Shown here piece after piece: positions 54,250 through 64,000 of a stretch of DNA of 64,000 nt (the stretch's first letter is position 1; each line of letters starts with the position of its first letter). Source of the DNA: Fasciola hepatica (taxonomy: Eukaryota; Platyhelminthes; Trematoda; Plagiorchiida; Fasciolidae); the NCBI GenBank assembly GCA_948099385.1, contig CANUEZ040000212.1, positions 1,972,501-2,036,500 of the forward strand, read 5' to 3'. The translations under genes and the position numbers were made by a program. The notes under the pieces are model-generated. The model did no database searches, was not told where the DNA came from, and saw nothing but the letters and a program-made list of their open reading frames with translations.

Positions 54250-55388
54250 GGCATTCTTTCCTTTTCCCACCCCCATAGGTCCACTCCCTGTCCATCTTGT
54301 ATATTCATACTTTCTAATTGAACGTGCAACATGGTGAGAAAGGCAGTGGTCAGTGGGGCTTGCCCTACTGTTTAACGCTGTACGACGACGACGACGATGA
54401 TGATGATGATGATATGTGCGCGTATTGTGACTAGGTTTAGAAGAAGGTTTTTTTGTTTTTCTGAGGTAATTGGGGACGTGTTTTCTGTATAGAGTGTATA
54501 GGCCGTTGTCGTGGGTTCGTGACAGGATAGGGATTGTGCTCGGCCGAGCACAAAGAGTGAGAACTGGGAACGTTTGAACGAGATGAGGTGTGTATTGGAG
54601 GAACGCAGCGGGGTGCAGACGGTCTACACAGTTTGAGCAAGTGGCGCCACCAAATTCTATAATTGTTCAGATGAAGAGATTTGTTAGTGTTTGTAATTGT
54701 GTGTGATATTGGTAGGACTGAAGTTGAGGTGGTTTAGCTCACAGTGGTGGACTCGGAGATGATGGAGGTCTTGTGTGTGTGCGTGATGGCGAATGGAGCA
54801 CGAAGGCTTTTGATGGTAAGCGACGTACATAGAGTAAGCGCTATGTGAGTTTGAGTGGTGAGTGTTTTCGTTCCGATTCATGTGATGATTGTTCATGATT
54901 TGATTGAACTTGACTGAGGATTTGGAGGCATGGGAGTGGTGTAGTTGAACTGGATGTAATTATGAATGAGGGTTAGTGGCCATCTAGGTGGGTGGCCGGA
55001 GGGAGTGCTATTGGGAGTTTAAGTGGGAATGTGAGTGTGAGATAGGATGAAGGATCGTGCGTGTGACACCTGAGGACGACTCTGTGTTGGCTGAGTGTGA
55101 AGAGTTTGTTCAACTTGAACAGTTGACTACGAGACTGCGCCTTGACGTGGTGTGGTGGCTTGCGCGCCTCTATGACCGGAAGAGCTATGTAGGATGGCTT
55201 CTTTAAACCGGAGATGCAATCATGCCTGACAGGTCAATGGGTAGAGGTCAGACAAAGTTCAGTCTCCTGGTCCTCCAGGTTGGGGGTTGATTTGAGCTGG
55301 AAACACAATCGGCAAAATCAGTGGAAGAATAATTGATCCAAGCAAATAGGCTTCCACTAAGCCATCCCGCTGCCTTGCGGATAGGTTC

Positions 55389-56852
55389 TTGTTAGAACTA
55401 AAGGCTTTGGATGAGGACCCTAATCGCTCTCCTGCTTTGTGGCTGGACACCCTAGCAGTGCAGGTTGGTTCTGACATTGTGGTGCTAGCTTCGATTTTGC
55501 TGCATCGTATTACATCGGCTCGTGAGAGGAATGTCCGCGAGCAGCAGGCTGGATTCCGCCCAGGTCGAGGATGCATCGACCAGATTTTTACTCTTCGTCG
55601 ACTACTTGAAACGCGTCACACACACCGTCGACCGACAATAATGCTTTTCTTAGACCTGAAAGACTCCTTCGATTCAGTTGATCGAACATCGCTTTTCAGT
55701 GTTCTTCATCGAAAAGGTATGCCCCAGAAGTTCGTGAACCTACTGAGATCATTGTATTCTCATACTTCTGGCCGCGTTAGGGTTTACGGTGAACTATCCG
55801 GTCGGTTCGAAACGACCAGTGGTGTTCGACAGGGATGTCCTTTGTCTCCATTCCTGTTCAACTTCGTCATGGACGAAATAATGGACAATGCGCAGCAAAA
55901 TCTTCAGGATGTATGCGTCGAACTAGGAAATAGTGAAAAGCTATGTGACCTGGATTACGCGGACGACGTTGTCTGCTTGTTCGAATGCACGGAACATGCT
56001 CAGCGTGCACTAGATAATCTCGCAAGAGCTGTAGTTCCATTCGGCATGCGCTTTGCACCTTCAAAGTGCAAGGTGATGTTACGAGACTGGACGTCAACAA
56101 TTCCGAGCTTGATGCTCGATGGGGAGGTGTTGTCAGTTGTCGACCACTTTATCTATCCCGGTAGCTGCGTGACGACGGATGGGAGCACAGTAGTAGAGGT
56201 GAGCACGCGGATATCCAAGGCTCGAGCGGCGTACGCTGAACTGAAGCATTTTTGGCGCCGATCTGATATTTCACTGAAGTTGAAAGGTCGTGTATACTGT
56301 GCTGCTGTGCGTTCAGTTTTGTTGTATGGTTGCGAAACTTGGAGTCTGCGTGCTGAATATATTCGTCGTCTTGAGGTTTTTGACCATCGATGTTTGTGTA
56401 GTATCACTAGGATTGGGTGGAATAGCCGAGTAAGCAACGATGAGGTCAGAAAGCGAGTATTGGTTACTAATTCAGAGAACGTTCTGTCACAGCGTATCCA
56501 GCTTAGTAGACTTCGTTGGTTGGGACACGTGTTACGTATGACAAACACACGTCTACCGTACCGTGTCCTATTCTCCGTTCCTCCTAGGGAGTGGAAGAGA
56601 CCACGTGGAGGTCAACAGATGACGTGGCAGCGAGGAATGAGAAAATGTACAGCAGACTTGGGGGAAGTAAGTGCTTCACGTCTTCGTGGTTGGGGTCCAA
56701 AAGATCCGTCTACCAGTTGGCTGAAGACACTGAAGGATATGGCAGCGAACCGCGAGCAGTGGCGATCGTGTTGTCACTTTCTGTCGAATCAAAATGACTG
56801 GTCGATGTGTGTTTGCACAGTTAGACTGTGTACTTCGTGTGTTGGCTACTAG
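55389..56852 (+). CDS. Endonuclease-deleted LINE frame, array unit 3
   Basis: Same 487-codon frame with private changes: RAEYIRR for RAEDIRR and LRMTNTR for LRMANTR. Still uninterrupted. Confidence 0.75.
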   Translation: MLELKALDEDPNRSPALWLDTLAVQVGSDIVVLASILLHRITSARERNVREQQAGFRPGRGCIDQIFTLRRLLETRHTHRRPTIMLFLDLKDSFDSVDRTSLFSVLHRKGMPQKFVNLLRSLYSHTSGRVRVYGELSGRFETTSGVRQGCPLSPFLFNFVMDEIMDNAQQNLQDVCVELGNSEKLCDLDYADDVVCLFECTEHAQRALDNLARAVVPFGMRFAPSKCKVMLRDWTSTIPSLMLDGEVLSVVDHFIYPGSCVTTDGSTVVEVSTRISKARAAYAELKHFWRRSDISLKLKGRVYCAAVRSVLLYGCETWSLRAEYIRRLEVFDHRCLCSITRIGWNSRVSNDEVRKRVLVTNSENVLSQRIQLSRLRWLGHVLRMTNTRLPYRVLFSVPPREWKRPRGGQQMTWQRGMRKCTADLGEVSASRLRGWGPKDPSTSWLKTLKDMAANREQWRSCCHFLSNQNDWSMCVCTVRLCTSCVGY

Positions 56853-57992
56853 GGCATTCTTTCCTTTTCCCACCCCCATAGGTCCACTCCCTGTCCATCT
56901 TGTATATTCATACTTTCTAATTGAACGTGCAACATGGTGAGAAAGGCAGTGGTCAGTGGGGCTTGCCCTACTGTTTAACGCTGTACGACGACGACGATGA
57001 TGATGATGATGATGATATGTGCGCGTATTGTGACTAGGTTTAGAAGAAGGTTTTTTTGTTTTTCTGAGGTAATTGGGGACGTGTTTTCCGTATAGAGTGT
57101 ATAGGCCGTTGTCGTGGGTTCGTGACAGGATAGCGATTGTGCTCGGCCGAGCACAAAGAGTGAGAACTGGGAACGTTTGAACGAGATGAGGTGTGTATTG
57201 GAGGAACGCAGCGGGGTGCAGACGGTCTACACAGTTTGAGCAAGTGGCGCCACCAAATTCTATAATTGTTCAGATGAAGAGATTTGTTAGTGTTTGTAAT
57301 TGTGTGTGATATTGGTAGGACTGAAGTTGAGGTGGTTTAGCTCACAGCGGTGGACTCGGATGATGATGGAGGTCTTGTGTGTGTGCGTGATGGCGAATGG
57401 AGCACGAAGGCTTTTGATGGTAAGCGACGTACATAGAGTAAGCGCTATGTGAGTTTGAGTGGTGAGTGTTTTCGTTCCGATTCATGTGATGATTGTTCAT
57501 GATTTGATTGAACTTGACTGAGGATTTGGAGGCATGGGAGTGGTGTAGTTGAACTGGATGTAATTATGAATGAGGGTTAGTGGCCATCTAGGTGGGTGGC
57601 CGGAGGGAGTGCTATTGGGAGTTTAAGTGGGAATGTGAGTGTGAGATAGGATGAAGGATCGTGCGTGTGACACCTGAGGACGACTCTGTGTTGGCTGAGT
57701 GTGAAGAGTTTGTTCAACTTGAACAGTTGACTACGAGACTGCGCCTTGACGTGGTGTGGTGGCTTGCGCGCCTCTATGACCGGAAGAGCTATGTAGGATG
57801 GCTTCTTTAAACCGGAGATGCAATCATGCCTGACAGGTCAATGGGTAGAGGTCAGACAAAGTTCAGTCTCCTGGTCTTCCAGGTTGGGGGTTGATTTGAG
57901 CTGGAAACACAATCGGCAAAATCAGCGGAAGAATAATTGATCCAAGCAAATAGGCTTCCACTAAGCCATCCCGCTGCCTTGCGGATAGGTTC

Positions 57993-59456
57993 TTGTTAGA
58001 ACTAAAGGCTTTGGATGAGGACCCTAATCGCTCTCCTGCTTTGTGGCTGGACACCCTAGCAGTGCAGGTTGGTTCTGACATTGTGGTGCTAGCTTCGATT
58101 TTGCTGCATCGTGTTACACCGGCTCGTGAGAGGAATGTCCGCGAGCAGCAGGCTGGATTCCGCCCAGGTCGAGGATGCATCGACCAGATTTTTACTCTTC
58201 GTCGACTACTTGAAACGCGTCACACACACCGTCGACCGACAATAATGCTTTTCTTAGACCTGAAAGACTCCTTCGATTCAGTTGATCGAACATCGCTTTT
58301 CAGTGTTCTTCATCGAAAAGGTATGCCCCAGAAGTTCGTGAACCTACTGAGATCATTGTATTCTCATACTTCTGGCCGCGTTAGGGTTTACGGTGAACTA
58401 TCCGGTCGGTTCGAAACGACCAGTGGTGTTCGACAGGGATGTCCTTTGTCTCCATTCCTGTTCAACTTCGTCATGGACGAAATAATGGACAATGCGCAGC
58501 AAAATCTTCAGGATGTATGCGTCGAACTAGGAAATAGTGAAAAGCTATGTGACCTGGATTACGCGGACGACGTTGTCTGCTTGTTCGAATGCACGGAACA
58601 TGCTCAGCGTGCACTAGATAATCTCGCAAGAGCTGTAGTTCCATTCGGCATGCGCTTTGCACCTTCAAAGTGCAAGGTGATGTTACGAGACTGGACGTCA
58701 ACAATTCCGAGCTTGATGCTCGATGGGGAGGTGTTGTCAGTTGTCGACCACTTTATCTATCCCGGTAGCTGCGTGACGACGGATGGGAGCACAGTAGTAG
58801 AGGTGAGCACGCGGATATCCAAGGCTCGAGCGGCGTACGCTGAACTGAAGCATTTTTGGCGCCGATCTGATATTTCACTGAAGTTGAAAGGTCGTGTATA
58901 CTGTGCTGCTGTGCGTTCAGTTTTGTTGTATGGTTGCGAAACTTGGAGTCTGCGTGCTGAAGATATTCGTCGTCTTGAGGTTTTTGACCATCGATGTTTG
59001 TGTAGTATCACTAGGATTGGGTGGAATAGCCGAGTAAGCAACGATGAGGTCAGAAAGCGAGTATTGGTTACTAATTCAGAGAACGTTCTGTCACAGCGTA
59101 TCCAGCTTAGTAGACTTCGTTGGTTGGGACACGTGTTACGCATGGCAAACACACGTCTACCGTACCGTGTCCTATTCTCCGTTCCTCCTAGGGAGTGGAA
59201 GAGACCACGTGGAGGTCAACAGATGACGTGGCAGCGAGGAATGAGAAAATGTACAGCAGACTTGGGGGAAGTAAGTGCTTCACGTCTTCGTGGTTGGGGT
59301 CCAAAAGATCCGTCTACCAGTTGGCTGAAGACACTGAAGGATATGGCAGCGAACCGCGAGCAGTGGCGATCGTGTTGTCACTTTCTGTCGAATCAGAATG
59401 ACTGGTCGATGTGTGTTTGCACAGTTAGACTGTGTACTTCGTGTGTTGGCTACTAG
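57993..59456 (+). CDS. Endonuclease-deleted LINE frame, array unit 4
   Basis: Same frame with HRVTPARE for HRITSARE near the fusion point. Identical at these sites to unit 5. Confidence 0.75.
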   Translation: MLELKALDEDPNRSPALWLDTLAVQVGSDIVVLASILLHRVTPARERNVREQQAGFRPGRGCIDQIFTLRRLLETRHTHRRPTIMLFLDLKDSFDSVDRTSLFSVLHRKGMPQKFVNLLRSLYSHTSGRVRVYGELSGRFETTSGVRQGCPLSPFLFNFVMDEIMDNAQQNLQDVCVELGNSEKLCDLDYADDVVCLFECTEHAQRALDNLARAVVPFGMRFAPSKCKVMLRDWTSTIPSLMLDGEVLSVVDHFIYPGSCVTTDGSTVVEVSTRISKARAAYAELKHFWRRSDISLKLKGRVYCAAVRSVLLYGCETWSLRAEDIRRLEVFDHRCLCSITRIGWNSRVSNDEVRKRVLVTNSENVLSQRIQLSRLRWLGHVLRMANTRLPYRVLFSVPPREWKRPRGGQQMTWQRGMRKCTADLGEVSASRLRGWGPKDPSTSWLKTLKDMAANREQWRSCCHFLSNQNDWSMCVCTVRLCTSCVGY

Positions 59457-60596
59457 GGCATTCTTTCCTTTTCCCACCCCCATAGGTCCACTCCCTGTCC
59501 ATCTTGTATATTCATACTTTCTAATTGAACGTGCAACATGGTGAGAAAGGCAGTGGTCAGTGGGGCTTGCCCTACTGTTTAACGCTGTACGACGACGACG
59601 ATGATGATGATGATGATGATATGTGCGCGTATTGTGACTAGGTTTAGAAGAAGGTTTTTTTGTTTTTCTGAGGTAATTGGGGACGTGTTTTCCGTATAGA
59701 GTGTATAGGCCGTTGTCGTGGGTTCGTGACAGGATAGCGATTGTGCTCGGCCGAGCACAAAGAGTGAGAACTGGGAACGTTTGAACGAGATGAGGTGTGT
59801 ATTGGAGGAACGCAGCGGGGTGCAGACGGTCTACACAGTTTGAGCAAGTGGCGCCACCAAATTCTATAATTGTTCAGATGAAGAGATTTGTTAGTGTTTG
59901 TAATTGTGTGTGATATTGGTAGGACTGAAGTTGAGGTGGTTTAGCTCACAGCGGTGGACTCGGATGATGATGGAGGTCTTGTGTGTGTGCGTGATGGCGA
60001 ATGGAGCACGAAGGCTTTTGATGGTAAGCGACGTACATAGAGTAAGCGCTATGTGAGTTTGAGTGGTGAGTGTTTTCGTTCCGATTCATGTGATGATTGT
60101 TCATGATTTGATTGAACTTGACTGAGGATTTGGAGGCATGGGAGTGGTGTAGTTGAACTGGATGTAATTATGAATGAGGGTTAGTGGCCATCTAGGTGGG
60201 TGGCCGGAGGGAGTGCTATTGGGAGTTTAAGTGGGAATGTGAGTGTGAGATAGGATGAAGGATCGTGCGTGTGACACCTGAGGACGACTCTGTGTTGGCT
60301 GAGTGTGAAGAGTTTGTTCAACTTGAACAGTTGACTACGAGACTGCGCCTTGACGTGGTGTGGTGGCTTGCGCGCCTCTATGACCGGAAGAGCTATGTAG
60401 GATGGCTTCTTTAAACCGGAGATGCAATCATGCCTGACAGGTCAATGGGTAGAGGTCAGACAAAGTTCAGTCTCCTGGTCTTCCAGGTTGGGGGTTGATT
60501 TGAGCTGGAAACACAATCGGCAAAATCAGCGGAAGAATAATTGATCCAAGCAAATAGGCTTCCACTAAGCCATCCCGCTGCCTTGCGGATAGGTTC

Positions 60597-62060
60597 TTGT
60601 TAGAACTAAAGGCTTTGGATGAGGACCCTAATCGCTCTCCTGCTTTGTGGCTGGACACCCTAGCAGTGCAGGTTGGTTCTGACATTGTGGTGCTAGCTTC
60701 GATTTTGCTGCATCGTGTTACACCGGCTCGTGAGAGGAATGTCCGCGAGCAGCAGGCTGGATTCCGCCCAGGTCGAGGATGCATCGACCAGATTTTTACT
60801 CTTCGTCGACTACTTGAAACGCGTCACACACACCGTCGACCGACAATAATGCTTTTCTTAGACCTGAAAGACTCCTTCGATTCAGTTGATCGAACATCGC
60901 TTTTCAGTGTTCTTCATCGAAAAGGTATGCCCCAGAAGTTCGTGAACCTACTGAGATCATTGTATTCTCATACTTCTGGCCGCGTTAGGGTTTACGGTGA
61001 ACTATCCGGTCGGTTCGAAACGACCAGTGGTGTTCGACAGGGATGTCCTTTGTCTCCATTCCTGTTCAACTTCGTCATGGACGAAATAATGGACAATGCG
61101 CAGCAAAATCTTCAGGATGTATGCGTCGAACTAGGAAATAGTGAAAAGCTATGTGACCTGGATTACGCGGACGACGTTGTCTGCTTGTTCGAATGCACGG
61201 AACATGCTCAGCGTGCACTAGATAATCTCGCAAGAGCTGTAGTTCCATTCGGCATGCGCTTTGCACCTTCAAAGTGCAAGGTGATGTTACGAGACTGGAC
61301 GTCAACAATTCCGAGCTTGATGCTCGATGGGGAGGTGTTGTCAGTTGTCGACCACTTTATCTATCCCGGTAGCTGCGTGACGACGGATGGGAGCACAGTA
61401 GTAGAGGTGAGCACGCGGATATCCAAGGCTCGAGCGGCGTACGCTGAACTGAAGCATTTTTGGCGCCGATCTGATATTTCACTGAAGTTGAAAGGTCGTG
61501 TATACTGTGCTGCTGTGCGTTCAGTTTTGTTGTATGGTTGCGAAACTTGGAGTCTGCGTGCTGAAGATATTCGTCGTCTTGAGGTTTTTGACCATCGATG
61601 TTTGTGTAGTATCACTAGGATTGGGTGGAATAGCCGAGTAAGCAACGATGAGGTCAGAAAGCGAGTATTGGTTACTAATTCAGAGAACGTTCTGTCACAG
61701 CGTATCCAGCTTAGTAGACTTCGTTGGTTGGGACACGTGTTACGCATGGCAAACACACGTCTACCGTACCGTGTCCTATTCTCCGTTCCTCCTAGGGAGT
61801 GGAAGAGACCACGTGGAGGTCAACAGATGACGTGGCAGCGAGGAATGAGAAAATGTACAGCAGACTTGGGGGAAGTAAGTGCTTCACGTCTTCGTGGTTG
61901 GGGTCCAAAAGATCCGTCTACCAGTTGGCTGAAGACACTGAAGGATATGGCAGCGAACCGCGAGCAGTGGCGATCGTGTTGTCACTTTCTGTCGAATCAG
62001 AATGACTGGTCGATGTGTGTTTGCACAGTTAGACTGTGTACTTCGTGTGTTGGCTACTAG
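60597..62060 (+). CDS. Endonuclease-deleted LINE frame, array unit 5
   Basis: Translates as unit 4. Shares with it the variants TTTTCCGTATAGA, GGATAGCGATTG and CTCACAGCGGTGG in the preceding satellite monomer. Confidence 0.75.
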   Translation: MLELKALDEDPNRSPALWLDTLAVQVGSDIVVLASILLHRVTPARERNVREQQAGFRPGRGCIDQIFTLRRLLETRHTHRRPTIMLFLDLKDSFDSVDRTSLFSVLHRKGMPQKFVNLLRSLYSHTSGRVRVYGELSGRFETTSGVRQGCPLSPFLFNFVMDEIMDNAQQNLQDVCVELGNSEKLCDLDYADDVVCLFECTEHAQRALDNLARAVVPFGMRFAPSKCKVMLRDWTSTIPSLMLDGEVLSVVDHFIYPGSCVTTDGSTVVEVSTRISKARAAYAELKHFWRRSDISLKLKGRVYCAAVRSVLLYGCETWSLRAEDIRRLEVFDHRCLCSITRIGWNSRVSNDEVRKRVLVTNSENVLSQRIQLSRLRWLGHVLRMANTRLPYRVLFSVPPREWKRPRGGQQMTWQRGMRKCTADLGEVSASRLRGWGPKDPSTSWLKTLKDMAANREQWRSCCHFLSNQNDWSMCVCTVRLCTSCVGY

Positions 62061-63200
62061 GGCATTCTTTCCTTTTCCCACCCCCATAGGTCCACTCCCT
62101 GTCCATCTTGTATATTCATACTTTCTAATTGAACGTGCAACATGGTGAGAAAGGCAGTGGTCAGTGGGGCTTGCCCTACTGTTTAACGCTGTACGACGAC
62201 GACGATGATGATGATGATGATGATATGTGCGCGTATTGTGACTAGGTTTAGAAGAAGGTTTTTTTGTTTTTCTGAGGTAATTGGGGACATGTTTTCTGTA
62301 TAGAGTGTATAGGCCGTTGTCGTGGGTTCGTGACAGGATAGGGATTGTGCTCGGCCGAGCACAAAGAGTGAGAACTGGGAACGTTTGAACGAGATGAGGT
62401 GTGTATTGGAGGAACGCAACGGGGTGCAGACGGTCTACACAGTTTGAGCAAGTGGCGCCACCAAATTCTATAATTGTTCAGATGAAGAGATTTGTTAGTG
62501 TTTGTAATTGTGTGTGATATTGGTAGGACTGAAGTTGAGGTGGTTTAGCTCACAGTGGTGGACTCGGATGATGATGGAGGTCTTGTGTGTGTGCGTGATG
62601 GCGAATGGAGCACGAAGGCTTTTGATGGTAAGCGACGTACATAGAGTAAGCGCTATGTGAGCTTGAGTGGTGAGTGTTTTCGTTCCGATTCATGTGATGA
62701 TTGTTCATGATTTGATTGAACTTGACTGAGGATTTGGAGGCATGGGAGTGGTGTAGTTGAACTGGATGTAATTATGAATGAGGGTTAGTGGCCATCTAGG
62801 TGGGTGGCCGGAGGGCGTGCTATTGGGAGTTTAAGTGGGAATGTGAGTGTGAGATAGGATGAAGGATCGTGCGTGTGACACCTGAGGACGACTCTGTGTT
62901 GGCTGAGTGTGAAGAGTTTGTTCAACTTGAACAGTTGACTACGAGACTGCGCCTTGACGTGGTGTGGTGGCTTGCGCGCCTCTATGACCGGAAGAGCTAT
63001 GTAGGATGGCTTCTTTAAACCGGAGATGCAATCATGCCTGACAGGTCAATGGGTAGAGGTCAGACAAAGTTCAGTCTCCTGGTCCTCCAGGTTGGGGGTT
63101 GATTTGAGCTGGAAACACAATCGGCAAAATCAGTGGAAGAATAATTGATCCAAGCAAATAGGCTTCCACTAAGCCATCCCGCTGCCTTGCGGATAGGTTC

Positions 63201-64000
63201 TTGTTAGAACTAAAGGCTTTGGATGAGGACCCTAATCGCTCTCCTGCTTTGTGGCTGGACACCCTAGCAGTGCAGGTTGGTTCTGACATTGTGGTGCTAG
63301 CTTCGATTTTGCTGCATCGTATTACATCGGCTCGTGAGAGGAATGTCCGCGAGCAGCAGGCTGGATTCCGCCCAGGTCGAGGATGCATCGACCAGATTTT
63401 TACTCTTCGTCGACTACTTGAAACGCGTCACACACACCGTCGACCGACAATAATGCTTTTCTTAGACCTGAAAGACTCCTTCGATTCAGTTGATCGAACA
63501 TCGCTTTTCAGTGTTCTTCATCGAAAAGGTATGCCCCAGAAGTTCGTGAACCTACTGAGATCATTGTATTCTCATACTTCTGGCCGCGTTAGGGTTTACG
63601 GTGAACTATCCGGTCGGTTCGAAACGACCAGTGGTGTTCGACAGGGATGTCCTTTGTCTCCATTCCTGTTCAACTTCGTCATGGACGAAATAATGGACAA
63701 TGCGCAGCAAAATCTTCAGGATGTATGCGTCGAACTAGGAAATAGTGAAAAGCTATGTGACCTGGATTACGCGGACGACGTTGTCTGCTTGTTCGAATGC
63801 ACGGAACATGCTCAGCGTGCACTAGATAATCTCGCAAGAGCTGTAGTTCCATTCGGCATGCGCTTTGCACCTTCAAAGTGCAAGGTGATGTTACGAGACT
63901 GGACGTCAACAATTCCGAGCTTGATGCTCGATGGGGAGGTGTTGTCAGTTGTCGACCACTTTATCAATCCCGGTAGCTGCGTGACGACGGATGGGAGCAC
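63201..64000 (+). CDS. Endonuclease-deleted LINE frame, array unit 6, cut by window end
   Basis: First 266 codons of the same frame, with ITSARE as in units 1-3 and an Asn for Tyr (DHFINPG) near 63965. Open to the window edge. Confidence 0.72.
   Translation, partial: MLELKALDEDPNRSPALWLDTLAVQVGSDIVVLASILLHRITSARERNVREQQAGFRPGRGCIDQIFTLRRLLETRHTHRRPTIMLFLDLKDSFDSVDRTSLFSVLHRKGMPQKFVNLLRSLYSHTSGRVRVYGELSGRFETTSGVRQGCPLSPFLFNFVMDEIMDNAQQNLQDVCVELGNSEKLCDLDYADDVVCLFECTEHAQRALDNLARAVVPFGMRFAPSKCKVMLRDWTSTIPSLMLDGEVLSVVDHFINPGSCVTTDGS

Larger units (their letters stand above)
49204..64000 (+). repeat. Tandem array of 2602-2604-bp satellite-plus-LINE units
   Basis: Unit starts (ATGATATGTGCGCG) at 49204, 51807, 54409, 57012, 59616 and 62220; spacing 2603, 2602, 2603, 2604, 2604. 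Each unit is one ~718-bp satellite monomer followed by ~1885 bp of LINE lacking the endonuclease. Five complete units and a partial sixth running off the window. Units differ at only a handful of positions. Confidence 0.97.

Noticed and set aside
48345..63912. Repeated minus-strand frames of 131, 105, 77 and 67 codons in the array
   Set aside because: They lie opposite the LINE frame or satellite and recur only because the unit recurs; composition and lack of motifs mark them as shadows.
49204..64000. Regular repeats as a CRISPR-like array or bacterial retron
   Set aside because: Units are 2.6 kb with a eukaryotic LINE polymerase; no short repeat-spacer pattern and no prokaryotic features.

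Overview
The window reads as repeat-rich nuclear DNA of an animal, most likely a parasitic flatworm. The evidence is indirect: dense BEL/Pao, Ty3/gypsy (one copy resembling the fluke CsRn1 group) and APE-endonuclease LINE elements, two genes cut by GT-AG introns of only 31-62 bp, and tRNA-derived SINEs. I cannot fix the species, and fluke versus tapeworm remains open. I recognise no ordinary host gene; almost every readable protein belongs to a mobile element.

Layout. (1) 255-4092: an EnSpm/CACTA-type DNA transposon with two genes on the + strand. The transposase gene has three tiny introns and one frameshift. The second gene encodes a DUF4806-type protein in nine exons that join in frame to about 370 residues. 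(2) 4137-5225 is a decayed gypsy integrase (+), and 6570-10051 a decayed gypsy pol (-) whose three reverse transcriptase catalytic Asp positions read Gly. (3) 10122-31909 is a BEL/Pao cluster: copy A (-), LTR-gag fragment B (+), full-length copy C (+) and 5'-truncated copy D (+). A different, shorter BEL element, E (-), lies inside the integrase of D with a clean 5-bp target duplication. A, C and D share inactivating changes. (4) 33175-33732 is a 558-bp TRIM-like element with 164-bp terminal repeats; 33741-34450 is a faint older BEL remnant. (5) 34679-39148 is a CsRn1-like gypsy element (+), heavily mutated. (6) 39227-43000 holds tRNA-like sequences, SINEs, a LINE fragment split by a SINE, and a pair of ~350-bp repeats.

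(7) 44044-64000 is the most striking part. A ~717-bp satellite runs from 44044. In its third monomer a ~3.6-kb RTE-like LINE is inserted (45616-49203). From 49204 to the window end, units of 2602-2604 bp repeat, each made of one satellite monomer plus a ~1.9-kb version of the same LINE with its endonuclease deleted. Five units are complete and a sixth is cut by the window edge. Each complete unit keeps one uninterrupted 487-codon frame: a short leader, eight endonuclease residues, then a reverse transcriptase without its finger region.

Together the window records several rounds of insertion, nesting, template switching or recombination, and tandem amplification. The array and the two-gene, micro-intron DNA transposon are the best candidates for something not yet well described.
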